Assembly (NCBI GenBank): GCA_003248315.1
Contig: QKWM01000001.1
Location: forward strand, 124,001-188,000
DNA length: 64,000 bases
Origin: Streptomyces sp. SW4
Lineage (GTDB): Bacteria; Actinomycetota; Actinomycetes; Streptomycetales; Streptomycetaceae
Direction: 5' to 3'
The notes beneath the pieces were generated by a model that worked only from the letters and a program-made list of their open reading frames with translations, had not been told where the DNA came from and made no database searches. A program made the translations under genes and the position numbers. Shown here piece after piece: positions 1-9,371 of this stretch; position 1 is the first letter of the stretch; each line of letters begins with the position of its first letter.

Positions 1-779
<779 letters not shown>

Positions 780-956
780 CTTCAAGAAATCCTCGACAGG
801 AGCGAAGGGGCTGGTCTGACGCGTTCAAACTTAAAAGTCAGACTTTTTGGAGTGAAGGTCGGGGTGTGCCAGCCTGTGGTGAAACTGGGACAGGCCCCGG
901 CGGCCCGGTGCGCACCTGAGCCCACGGGTGCGCGACTGAGAAGGCACGAGAAGGAC

Positions 957-1857
957 ATGACGGACGAACACCTCGAAGGCGGCGCCGAGCCCGGCGGTGC
1001 GATCAGGACCTTTCCCTTCCCGTCCGACCTCAGCGTCCTCGGCGTCGGCATGCAGGTCGGCCCCATGGGCACCGGCCGCACCTGGCACTCCCAGGCCCCG
1101 CTGCACCGGGTGCACCGCATCGACTTCCACGTCGTCATGCTGTTCACCGGCGGACCGGTCCGCCACATGATCGACTTCACCGAGTACGAGGCCGCACCCG
1201 GCGACCTGCTGTGGATCCGCCCGGGCAGGTCCACCGCTTCGCGCCGCACGCCGCGTACCGCGGAACCGTCCTGACCATGCAGCCCGGATTCCTGCCCCGC
1301 GCCACCGTCGAGGCCACGGGGCTGTACCGCTACGACCTGCCTGCGCTGCTCCATCCCGACCCGGCGCAGCGCGCGGCCCTCGAAGCCGCGCTGGAACACC
1401 TGCGGCGCGAGTACGAGGACGCGACGACCCTGCCCTCAGCCTGCACACCGCCGTGCTGCGCCACTCGCTCTCGGCGTTCCTGCTGCGCCTGGCCCACCTC
1501 GCCGCCAGCTCCGCGGAGGCGGACCGCCCCGGGCACCAGGACACGGCGTTCACCCTCTTCCGGGACGCCGTCGAACGGGACTTCGCCACCAACCACAGCG
1601 TCAGCGCCTATGCCGACGCGCTCGGTTACTCGCGCCGCACCCTCGTCCGCGCGGTCCGCGCCGCCACCGGCCTGACGCCCAAGGCGTTCATCGACCGCCG
1701 CGTCGTCCTGGAGGCCAAGCGCCTCCTCGCCCACACCGACCTGCCCATCGGCCGCGTCGGCGCGGCCGTCGGCTACCCGGACGCCGCGAACTTCTCCAAG
1801 TTCTTCCACCAGCACACGGACACCACACCGGCGGCCTTCCGCGCCGAACTGCGCTGA
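957..1857 (+). CDS. AraC-family transcriptional regulator (2 frameshifts)
   Basis: Three frames join into one protein of about 300 residues. The first third is a cupin-like AraC ligand-binding domain (ending GDLLWIRPG, then QVHRFAPHAAYRGTVL). The C-terminal third is the paired HTH DNA-binding domain (SVSAYADALGYSRRTLVRA, then PIGRVGAAVGYPDAANFSKFF). One base is missing near 1225 (GGGCCAGG reads GGGCAGG) and one near 1432 (a run of four C reads as three). The start ATG 957 follows GAGAAGGAC. It diverges from transketolase. Its target and inducer are not evident from the sequence. Confidence 0.85.
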
Positions 1858-1924
1858 GCCGGGCGGCCGCCGGCCCTCCCCGCCGCGCGGCGGGGAGGGC
1901 CGGCCTCGCTCGTGTGCCCGGCGG

Positions 1925-3319
1925 TCAGCGCCCGAACGAGAACCAGTTCACGTTCACGAAGTCCGCCGGCTGGCCGCTGGTGAAGGTCAGATAGACGTCA
2001 TGGGTGCCCGTCACCGCGGAGATGTTCGCCGGCACCGTCCGCCAGGACTGCCAGCCCCCGGTGTTGCCGACGGCGAAGCTGCCGACCGGCGCGCTGGTAC
2101 GGCTGTCCAGGCGCACCTCCACCAGGCCGCTCACCCCGACGGGGCACCGCTGGCCACGCGGGCGGAGAACTGCCGCGCCGCCGTGGAGCCGAAGTCGACG
2201 CCCTTGTAGACGGCCCAGTCGCCGTTGGCGAGGAAGCCGATGTTCTGGCCGCCGCCGGAGTCGAGGGTCGTCTCGGTGCCGACGCCGGACTGGCCGTCGT
2301 AGGACTCCGCCTGGATCGTGGAGTAGGCGTCGCGGCTGCCGCCCGGCGGGGGAGTGGTGCCGCTCCCCCGGACGACAGCACCTGGACGTAGTCGACCAGC
2401 ATCGAGTGGCCGGGCTGGGTGCCGGCGTCCGGGCCGCCGCCGAAGGCGTTCGGGAAGCCGCCGCCCATCGCCACGTTGAGGATGATGTAGTAGCCGTGGT
2501 CGGTGGCGTTCGCCCACGTCGTGGCGTCGACCTGGGTCTCGCGGACCGTGTGGAAGTGGTTGCCGTCGAGGTAGAAGCGGATCTCCTCCACGGACGTGGA
2601 GCGGTCCCACTCCATCCGGTAGGTGTGGAAGCCGGCCTGGCAGGTGGTGCCGGTGCAGGTGGTGCTGGAGCCGATGCCGCTGGTCTCGTTGCAGGGTCCG
2701 CCCGGTGAGGTGCCGCAGTGCATCGTGGCCCAGACCGTGTTGAGGCCCTGGGTGTTCTCCATGATGTCGATCTCGCCGACGGCGGGCCAGTTCCAGTAGT
2801 TGCCCCGGTAGGGCGCGCCCAGCATCCAGAACGCCGGCCAGTAGCCCTTGGCCGCGGCGCCCGTGACGTTCGGGACCTGGATGCGGGCCTCCACGCGCAG
2901 GGTGCCGCCGGCCGGGGCTGGAAGTCGGTGCGGTTGGTCTCGATGCGGCCCGACGTCCAGTTGCCGGCGGCGTCGCGGCGCGGGGTGATGCGCAGGTTGC
3001 CGTTGCCGTCGAGGGCGACGTTGTCCCTGCTGGACGTCATCGTCTCGATCTCGCCGGTGCCCCAGTTGGCGGGCCCGCCCGGGTACGACGTGCCGGTCGC
3101 GTACTGCCAGTTCGCGGTGTTCACGCCGGATCCGGCGGGGCCGTCGAAGTCGTCGGCGAAGACCTGGGTCCAGCCGGCCGGGGGCGGGGGAGCGGCGGCC
3201 GTCGCCGACGGGCCGGTGACGGCGGTCGCGGTGACCGCGAGGGCGAGCGCGCCGACGGCGGCGGCGAGCGCGCGGCGCAGCGGCCGCCGCCCGCGGGAGC
3301 TTCCGGAGGGTTCTCTCAT
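1925..3319 (-). CDS. Secreted GH16 beta-glucanase with C-terminal carbohydrate-binding module (3 frameshifts)
   Basis: About 465 residues after repair. An Ala-rich signal peptide (residues 1-42) precedes a GH16 domain whose catalytic signature GEIDIMEN holds the nucleophile and acid/base glutamates. Other GH16 features are WPAFWMLG and ILNVAMGGGFP. The last about 130 residues (IQAESYDGQSGVGTETT, NGDWAVYKGVDFG) look like a CBM6-type sugar-binding module. The likely substrate is beta-1,3 or mixed-linkage glucan. Breaks near 2918, 2360 and 2142 each fit one lost G or C in a run. A CebR-like palindrome lies upstream at 3381-3396. Confidence 0.88.
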   Translation of the reverse strand: MREPSGSSRGRRPLRRALAAAVGALALAVTATAVTGPSATAAAPPPPAGWTQVFADDFDGPAGSGVNTANWQYATGTSYPGGPANWGTGEIETMTSSRDNVALDGNGNLRITPRRDAAGNWTSGRIETNRTDFQPRPAAPCAWRPASRSRTSRAPRPRATGRRSGCWARPTGATTGTGPPSARSTSWRTPRASTRSGPRCTAAPHRADPATRPAASAPAPPAPAPPARPASTPTGWSGTAPRPWRRSASTSTATTSTRSARPRSTPRRGRTPPTTATTSSSTWRWAAASRTPSAAARTPAPSPATRCWSTTSRCCRPGERHHSPAGRQPRRLLHDPGGVLRRPVRRRHRDDPRLRRRPEHRLPRQRRLGRLQGRRLRLHGGAAVLRPRGQRCPVGVSGLVEVRLDSRTSAPVGSFAVGNTGGWQSWRTVPANISAVTGTHDVYLTFTSGQPADFVNVNWFSFGR

Positions 3320-3380
3320 GTGGGGGTGCCTCTCGGGTGCGGGTGGGGAGCACGGGCACCCCGGGCGTCGCCCGGGGTAC

Positions 3381-3396
3381 CTGAGAGCGCTCTCAG
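3381..3396. promoter_or_regulatory. CebR/LacI-type operator upstream of the GH16 gene
   Basis: CTGAGAGCGCTCTCAG is a perfect 16-bp palindrome 62 bases before the GH16 start. Its core, GAGCGCTC, is the core of CebR-type boxes (TGGGAGCGCTCCCA) that repress glucan and cellobiose utilisation genes in Streptomyces. This suggests induction of the glucanase by a short glucan. The binding protein is not in the window next to this site. Confidence 0.65.
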
Positions 3397-3496
3397 AGTG
3401 CGCCCAATGTGCTCTCCGGCCCTGCGGCCGTCAAGAGGTGAAACCCAGAAAGTCCTTACGGCGCCGGTGAGTTCACCGACTGAAGCGGCGCGCGGG

Positions 3497-4457
3497 CTAC
3501 AGAGCGCTGCCCGCCGTCCACTCCTTCCACGACAGGTTCCAGCCGTTGAGCCCGTTGGCCGGGTCGACGGTCCGCTCCCGGAGTTCTTCACGATCACCAG
3601 GTCGCCGATGCGCGAGCCGGTGAAGAACGCGTGCCCCGCGGTCGCCTCGTCGTCGGCGTCCTTGGCGTCGTGCAGTCCGATGCAGCCGTGGGTGGTGTTG
3701 TCGTGCCCGAACACCCCGGACCGGGTCCAGTAGTTGCCGTGGATGAAGGTCCCGGAGGTCGTGAGGCGCTGGGCGTGGGGGACGTCCGGGATGTCGTACT
3801 CGTGGCCGAGTCCGACCGTCGAGGACTCCATCCGGGTCTGCTTCAGCCGCTCGCTGATCACCATGACGCCGGACCAGGTGGGGTGGTCGGCGTTGCCGCC
3901 GGTGACGGGGTAGGCGGCGATCTTCCTGCCGTCGCGGACGACGGTCATCCGCTTCTTCGCCAGGTCGACGGTGCTGATCTGCGACCGGCCGATGCGGAAG
4001 GAGAGGGCGGTGTCGCGGGCGCCGTACAGGCCCTCGCCGGCGCGCACGCCGTTCAGTCCCAGCCGGACGGTGACCGTCGTGCCGGGGCCCAGTACGTCCT
4101 CGGCCGGAAGTCGAGCCGGGTGTCGCCGAACCAGTGGCCGGCGACCTCGACGCCCGGATCGGCGGTGACCGCGATCGCCCGCTCGACGGCCGCCCGGTCC
4201 GTGACGGCGTGGGAGAAGGTGATCGACACCGGCATGCCGACGCCGTAGGTGGCGCCGGACCTCGGGGTGACGGTGGCCGTGAGCGGCCGGCGCTCCCGCG
4301 GACCGGCGGGCGCCGCGTCCGCCGCCCGCGCCGTACCGCCCAGGGCGGTGCTCAGCGCGGCGGCCGCCGGCAGCGCGCCCAGCGCGGTGAGCATCCCGCG
4401 ACGGGACCAGCCCGACTGCTGCTGCTCGGGCCGGTCGGGTATGTGGGGGGTGCTCAC
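3497..4457 (-). CDS. Tat-exported L,D-transpeptidase with Ig-like domain (2 frameshifts)
   Basis: About 320 residues after repair, starting at GTG 4457. SRRGMLTALGALPAAAAL is a twin-arginine signal. An Ig-like segment follows (SGATYGVGMPVSITFSHAV), then the YkuD catalytic domain with TSGTFIHGNYWTR and the active-site motif HGCIGLHD, where Cys is the nucleophile. These enzymes make 3-3 crosslinks in peptidoglycan. The true C-terminus is NGWNLSWKEWTAGSAL, stop at 3497, restored by one base near 3582. The other break is near 4103. The longer frame running on to 3316 is an artefact of the second break. Confidence 0.88.
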
Positions 4458-4668
4458 GGCATGCGGCCTTTCTGCGCGGGACCTGGGGGGTGTCGGGCCG
4501 GCGGGGCGCGGCGGCGCCGGGCCGGCCTGGGCGGTGGGATGTGTGCCGTCTGCACCATATATCTGGCTTGGTCGTGTACGGGCCGCCGGACGGCTGTGAC
4601 CCCTGTGAGAAATGTGGCAAACCGGCGCCCCGGGGCGGGCCGGCCTCATCTCGTCGGCGCGGTGTGAC

Positions 4669-4724
4669 GAGGGCGCTGCGCACGGCGATCCCGGGCGAGG
4701 GCGCTGCGTACGGCGATCCCGGGT
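4669..4724. repeat. Tandem duplication of a 28-bp unit in the 4458-4764 intergenic stretch
   Basis: Two copies (4669-4696, 4697-4724) of GAGGGCGCTGCGYACGGCGATCCCGGGY follow each other, with a third partial copy beginning at 4725. The rest of this 307-base gap, between the L,D-transpeptidase start and the marR stop, shows no gene that I can support. Confidence 0.8.
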
Positions 4725-4764
4725 GAGGGCGCGGCGCGGCGGCGCTCCCGGGGCGGGGCGGCTG

Positions 4765-5325
4765 TCAGCCGAGGCCGTTCCCGGCGACGCGCAGCAGGAG
4801 GGCGTGCAGGGTCTCCCGCTCGGCCGCGTCGAGCGGGGCGAGCAGCTCGTTGGTGACGCGCAGGCCCGCCGCGTCGGTGTCCCGCAGGAAGGCCCGCCCC
4901 TCCTCGGTGAGGACGACGATCCGGCTGCGGCGGTCGTCGGGGGACGGCCGGCGTTCGGCGAACCCGAGCTTCTCCAGGTCGTCGACCAGGCCGACGATCG
5001 CGCTCGGGTCGTAGCCCAGCCGGGCGCTCAGCTCGCGTTGCGGCGCGCCCTCGGTGGTGGCCAGCAGGCGCAGCACCGCGTAGTGGCGCAGCCGCAGCCC
5101 CGACTCCTGCAGCGAGGCGTTGAACAGCTGCCCCGAGCGCAGGCCCAGGCGGTACAGCAGATAACCGGTGTCCGCGTGGAGCCCGCGCATCCACGGCTCG
5201 TCCGCGTCGATCGGCTGGGGGTTCGTGGCGTGCTGGCGAGTGATGACGGGCTCCCTGGTCGCGGCCCCGGGCGGGGCGGCTGCTGTGTACCGCGCCAGTC
5301 TCCCGCGTTCGCCGGTCCGAAACAA
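4765..5325 (-). CDS. MarR-family transcriptional regulator
   Basis: Unbroken frame, at most 186 residues. The winged-helix core is clear: LRLRHYAVLRLLATTEGAP, QRELSARLGYDPSAIVGLVD, LEKLGFAERRPSPDDRRSR, then VLTEEGRAFL. The longest frame begins with TTG at 5325, but that codon sits almost on the promoter/operator region and has no ribosome site. A start nearer residue 45 (ATG in PWMRGLHADTGYLL) is possible. It diverges from the SDR operon at 5462, and a palindrome in the shared promoter is the likely binding site. The inducer is probably an acyl-CoA or aromatic-CoA intermediate of that operon (inference). Confidence 0.85.
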   Translation of the reverse strand: MFRTGERGRLARYTAAAPPGAATREPVITRQHATNPQPIDADEPWMRGLHADTGYLLYRLGLRSGQLFNASLQESGLRLRHYAVLRLLATTEGAPQRELSARLGYDPSAIVGLVDDLEKLGFAERRPSPDDRRSRIVVLTEEGRAFLRDTDAAGLRVTNELLAPLDAAERETLHALLLRVAGNGLG

Positions 5326-5328
5326 CTA

Positions 5329-5357
5329 TTGACGACAACAATCATTGTTCCTAGCTT
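5329..5357 (+). promoter_or_regulatory. Sigma-70-type promoter of the SDR operon with embedded MarR operator
   Basis: TTGACG (5329-5334), a 17-base spacer, then TAGCTT (5352-5357) gives a good vegetative promoter facing the operon. The spacer holds the perfect palindrome AACAATcATTGTT (5337-5349), so a bound MarR dimer would block RNA polymerase directly. A second related element, ACAACTATTG, lies at 5322-5331 and could serve marR itself. Confidence 0.7.
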
Positions 5358-5461
5358 CTATCTCGGTCCCGGTCGGCCGGGACCGGCTCCGTTCTCACCC
5401 CGGTCACGCCCGTAACCCCGTAACCCCGTAACCCCCGTCACCCCCGGAAGGGAACCGTCCC

Positions 5462-6379
5462 GTGCCCCGTATCGATCTCACCGGCAAGGCCGCCGTCGTC
5501 ACCGGCGCCGGCCGGGGCCTCGGCCTCGCCTACGCCCGTGCCCTCGCCGCCCACGGCGCGTCCGTCGTCGTGAACGACGCCGACGCGGCCGCCGCCGACG
5601 CCGCCGTGAAGTCCATCGCCGACGCCGGCGGCACCGCCGTCGCCGAGGCCGTCCCGGTCGGCACCGCCGAGGCCGCGGACCGGCTCGTACGGCGCGCCGT
5701 CGCCGCGTTCGGGCGCCTCGACGTCCTGGTCACCAACGCCGGCATCCTGCGCGACAAGGTGCTGTGGAAGATGACCGACGACGACTTCGACGCCGTGCTC
5801 ACCACGCACCTCAAGGGCACCTTCACCTGCGCCCGCGCCGCCGCCGTCCGCATGCGCGAACAGGGCGAGGGCGGGACGCTGGTCCTGGTCGGCTCCCCGG
5901 CCGGGCAGCGCGGCAACTTCGGCCAGACCAACTACGCCGCCGCCAAGGCCGGCATCGCCGCCCTGGCCCGCACCTGGTCGATGGAGCTGGCCCGCGCGGG
6001 CATCACCGTCAACGCGATCGTCCCGGTCGCCGCCACGGCCATGACCGAGACCGTCCCCGCCTTCGCCCCCTACGTCGAGGCGATGCGCGCCGGCGCGCCC
6101 CTCCCCGGCTTCCTGCGCCGGGGCGAGGGCTTCGGCACCCCCGAGGACTGTGCCGCCCTCGTGCCGTTCCTCGCCTCCGCGGCCGCCCGCGAGGTGACCG
6201 GCCAGTGCATCGGCATCGGCGGCGACAAGGTGTCCCTCTGGTCGCACCCCCAGGAGATCCGCACCGCCTACGCCGACGGCGGCTGGACCCCCGAGACGCT
6301 CGCCGAGGCGTGGCCCACGTCCGTCGGCGCGGAACTCCAGACGGTCGGCATCCCCGCCCCGAAGCTCCCGGAGGCCTGA
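5462..6379 (+). CDS. SDR-family NAD(P)-dependent oxidoreductase
   Basis: 305 residues, unbroken, GTG start preceded by GGAAGGGAA. The Rossmann motif TGAGRGLGLAYA (residues 15-26), NAG in VLVTNAGILRD, and NYAAAKAG (Tyr and Lys of the catalytic set) mark a classical short-chain dehydrogenase. The length exceeds the usual 250 because of a C-terminal extension (SLWSHPQEIRTAYADGGW), as seen in hydroxyacyl-CoA-type SDRs of the multifunctional-enzyme group. It is first of four coupled genes. Its stop overlaps the next ATG by one base. The likely role is oxidation of a 3-hydroxyacyl-CoA or similar intermediate. Confidence 0.85.
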   Translation: MPRIDLTGKAAVVTGAGRGLGLAYARALAAHGASVVVNDADAAAADAAVKSIADAGGTAVAEAVPVGTAEAADRLVRRAVAAFGRLDVLVTNAGILRDKVLWKMTDDDFDAVLTTHLKGTFTCARAAAVRMREQGEGGTLVLVGSPAGQRGNFGQTNYAAAKAGIAALARTWSMELARAGITVNAIVPVAATAMTETVPAFAPYVEAMRAGAPLPGFLRRGEGFGTPEDCAALVPFLASAAAREVTGQCIGIGGDKVSLWSHPQEIRTAYADGGWTPETLAEAWPTSVGAELQTVGIPAPKLPEA

Positions 6380-7252
6380 TGGACCCCGCCGGCCTGACCG
6401 CCATCGACGTCCACACCCACGCCGAGGTCTCCGCCAGGGGCCACGCGTCCCTCGACGACGACCTGCACGCCGCCTCCGCCGCCTACTTCAAGGTCGAGGG
6501 CAGGCGCAAGCCGACCCTGGAGGAGATGGCCGCCTACTACCGGGAGCGGAGGATGGCCGCCGTCGTCTTCACCGTCGACGCCGAGTCCGCCACCGGCACC
6601 CCGCCGGTCCCCAACGACGAGATCGCCGAGGCCGCCGCCGCCAACGCCGACGTCCTCATCCCCTTCGCCTCGATCGACCCCTTCCGGGGAAGGCGGGCGT
6701 GCGGCAGGCCCGGCGCCTGGTGGAGGAGTACGGGGTGAAGGGCTTCAAGTTCCACCCCAGCATCCAGGGCTTCTTCCCGACGACCGCTCGGTCGCCTACG
6801 GCCTGTACGAGGTGATCGAGGAGACCGGCACCATCGCGCTGTTCCACACCGGACAGACCGGCATCGGCGCCGGCGTGCCCGGCGGGGGCGGCATCCGGCT
6901 GAAGTACTCCAACCCGCTGCACGTCGACGACGTCGCCGCCGACTTCCCGCACCTGAAGATCATCCTGGCGCACCCGTCCTTCCCCTGGCAGGACGAGGCC
7001 CTCGCCGTCGCCACGCACAAGCCCGGCGTGCACATCGACCTGTCCGGCTGGTCGCCGAAGTACTTCCCGCCGCAGCTCGTGAAGTACGCCAACTCCCTGC
7101 TGAAGGACAAGGTCCTCTTCGGCTCCGACTTCCCCGTCCTCACCCCCGACCGCTGGCTCGCCGACTTCGCCGAGCTGCCGGTCAAGGACGAGGTCCGGCC
7201 GAAGATCCTCAAGGAGAACGCCGCCCGGCTGCTCGGGCTGACCACGCCCTAG
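6379..7252 (+). CDS. Amidohydrolase family 2 protein, ACMSD-like (2 frameshifts)
   Basis: About 291 residues. The metal-binding DVHTHAE motif near residue 10 and FGSDFPVLTPDRW near the C-terminus are those of the amidohydrolase-2 group, which contains decarboxylases of aromatic and muconate substrates as well as hydrolases. KGFKFHPS and ILAHPSFPWQDEAL add the usual histidines. Breaks near 6690 and 6782 each fit one lost base. It overlaps the SDR stop by one base and is followed nine bases later by the ligase gene. Whether it decarboxylates or hydrolyses cannot be told from the sequence. Confidence 0.83.
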
Positions 7253-7261
7253 GGGCCCGCC

Positions 7262-8777
7262 ATGCGCAACGAGGGAATCGGATCCTGGCCCGCCCGCCGG
7301 GCCCGCAAGACCCCGCACCGCACCGCCCTGATCCACGACGGCACGCGCCTGACGTACGCCGCCCTGCACGAGCGCACCACCCGCCTCGCCCACGCCCTGC
7401 GCGCCCGGGGCGTCCGGCGCGGCGACCGGATCGCCTACCTCGGCCCCAACCACCCCTCCTACCTGGAGACGCTGTTCGCCGCCGGAACGCTCGGCGCCGT
7501 CTTCGTCCCCCTCAACACCCGCCTGTCCGGCCCGGAGATCGCCCACCAGCTCGCCGACTCCGGCGCCCGGGCCCTCGTCCACGCCCCCGCGCACGCCGGG
7601 CTCGCCGCCGCGGCCCGCGGCGGCGGCCCGGAGGTGCCCGTCCGGCTGGAGACCGGCCCCGCGTACGAGGAGGCCCTGGCGACGGCCGGTGACGAGCCGG
7701 TCGACGAGGCCGTCGCCCCCGACGACATCTGCCTGATCATGTATACGTCCGGTACGACCGGCCGGCCCAAGGGCGCCGTGCTCAGCCACGCCAACCTCAT
7801 CTGGAACGCGGTCAACGTCCTGGTCGACACCGACCTCACCGCCGACGAACGCGCCCTGGTCACGGCCCCGCTGTTCCACACCGCCGGGCTGAACATGCTC
7901 ACCCTGCCCGTGCTGCTGAAGGGCGGCACGTGCGTCCTGGTGGAGTCCTTCGACCCGGCCGGCACCCTCGACCTGGTCGAACGGCACCGGATCACCTTCA
8001 TGTTCGGGGTGCCGACCATGTACGAGCGGATCGCCCGCCAGCCCCGGTTCGCGGACGCCGACCTGTCCTCGCTGCGCACCCTCACCTGCGGCGGATCACC
8101 CGTGCCCACCTCGCTCATCGCCGCCTACCGGGAACGCGGACTCGCCTTCCGCCAGGGCTACGGCATGACCGAGGCCGCGCCCGGCACGCTCTTCCTGGAC
8201 GCCGAACACGCGGAAAGCAAGGCCGGTTCGGCGGGCGTGCCGCACTTCTTCAGCGACGTACGCGTCGTACGCCCGGACCTCACCCCGGCCGGCCCCGGCG
8301 AGACCGGCGAGGTCGTGGTGCGCGGCCCGCACGTCATGTCCGGCTACTGGGGGCTGCCCGAGGCGACGGCCGCCGCCTTCGCCGACGGCTGGTTCCGCAG
8401 CGGGACGCGGCCCGCGTCGACGAGGACGGCTACGTCTACATCGTCGACCGCATCAAGGACATGATCATCTCGGGCGGGGAGAACGTGTATCCCGCCGAGA
8501 TCGAGGATCTGCTCCTCGCCCACCCGGACGTCGCCGAGTGCGCGGTGATCGGCGTGCCCGACGCCACCTGGGGCGAGGTGCCGCGCGCCGTCGTCGTGCC
8601 CCGCGAGGGGAGCGCGCCCGACCCGGAGGAGATCCTCGCGTCCCTCGCCGGGCGCCTCGCCCGGTACAAGATCCCGAAGTCGGTGGTGTTCGCGGAGGCC
8701 CTGCCCGCACCGCCTCCGGAAAGCTCCTCAAGTCCCGGGTCCGTGCCCGGTACGGCGACCAGAAGGGAACCGCATGA
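7262..8777 (+). CDS. AMP-dependent acyl-CoA synthetase (2 frameshifts)
   Basis: About 505 residues. The AMP-binding P-loop MYTSGTTGRPKG (near residue 160), the adenine motif YGMTEAAPGT, DEDGYVYIVDRIKDMI (A8 hinge) and the C-terminal lysine motif RTASGKLLKSR are all present, so the repaired enzyme should be active. It activates a carboxylic acid to its CoA thioester. Breaks lie near 8405 and 8706. The stop TGA overlaps the ATG of the MaoC gene (ATGA). With the SDR and MaoC neighbours it suggests a beta-oxidation-like route for an unusual acid. Confidence 0.9.
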
Positions 8778-9229
8778 CCCTCACCGTGAACGGCCTCGGC
8801 GAACTGAAGACGATGGCGGGCACCGACCTCGGCACCAGCGGGTGGACCGAGGTCACCCAGGAGCGGATCGACATGTTCGCCGATGCCACCGGCGACCACC
8901 AGTGGATCCACGTGGACCCGGAGAAGGCCGCCCGGGGCCCGTTCGGCGCGGCCATCGCCCACGGCTACCTCACCCTCTCCCTCTTCATCCCCCTGTTCAC
9001 CGGACTCCTGGACGTCCGGGGCGTCACCACGAAGGTCAACTACGGGCTGGACAAGGTCCGTTTCCCCGCGCCGGTGACGGCGGGCTCGCGCATCCGGCTC
9101 GCCGCCGTGCTGGCGGAGGTCCACGAGGTGCCCGGCGGGGTGCAGATCGCCGTGGACGGCACCATCGAGATCGACGGCGGCACCAAGCCGGCGGCGGTGC
9201 TGCGGAGCCTGTCGCGGTTCTACGCCTGA
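8774..9229 (+). CDS. MaoC-like (R)-specific enoyl-CoA hydratase
   Basis: 151 residues, unbroken. The hotdog-fold hydratase-2 motif is complete: FADATGDHQWIHVDPEKA with the catalytic Asp and His, then GPFGAAIAHGYLTLSL. It hydrates trans-2-enoyl-CoA to the (R)-3-hydroxy form. It is the last gene of the MarR-controlled operon, coupled to the ligase by a 4-base overlap. Confidence 0.9.
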   Translation: MTLTVNGLGELKTMAGTDLGTSGWTEVTQERIDMFADATGDHQWIHVDPEKAARGPFGAAIAHGYLTLSLFIPLFTGLLDVRGVTTKVNYGLDKVRFPAPVTAGSRIRLAAVLAEVHEVPGGVQIAVDGTIEIDGGTKPAAVLRSLSRFYA

Positions 9230-9371
9230 CCGCCCCGCGCCCCCCGCGCCCCCGCGCCCCCCGGCGCCCCCGGCGGCGCCCCTCGCCGCCGGATGCCGGC
9301 CGCTCCGCCGGCCGGACGTGCCATGATCGGCGCCGGGCAGGAGGCGGCGCGGCGACGGGAAGGACGCGGAC

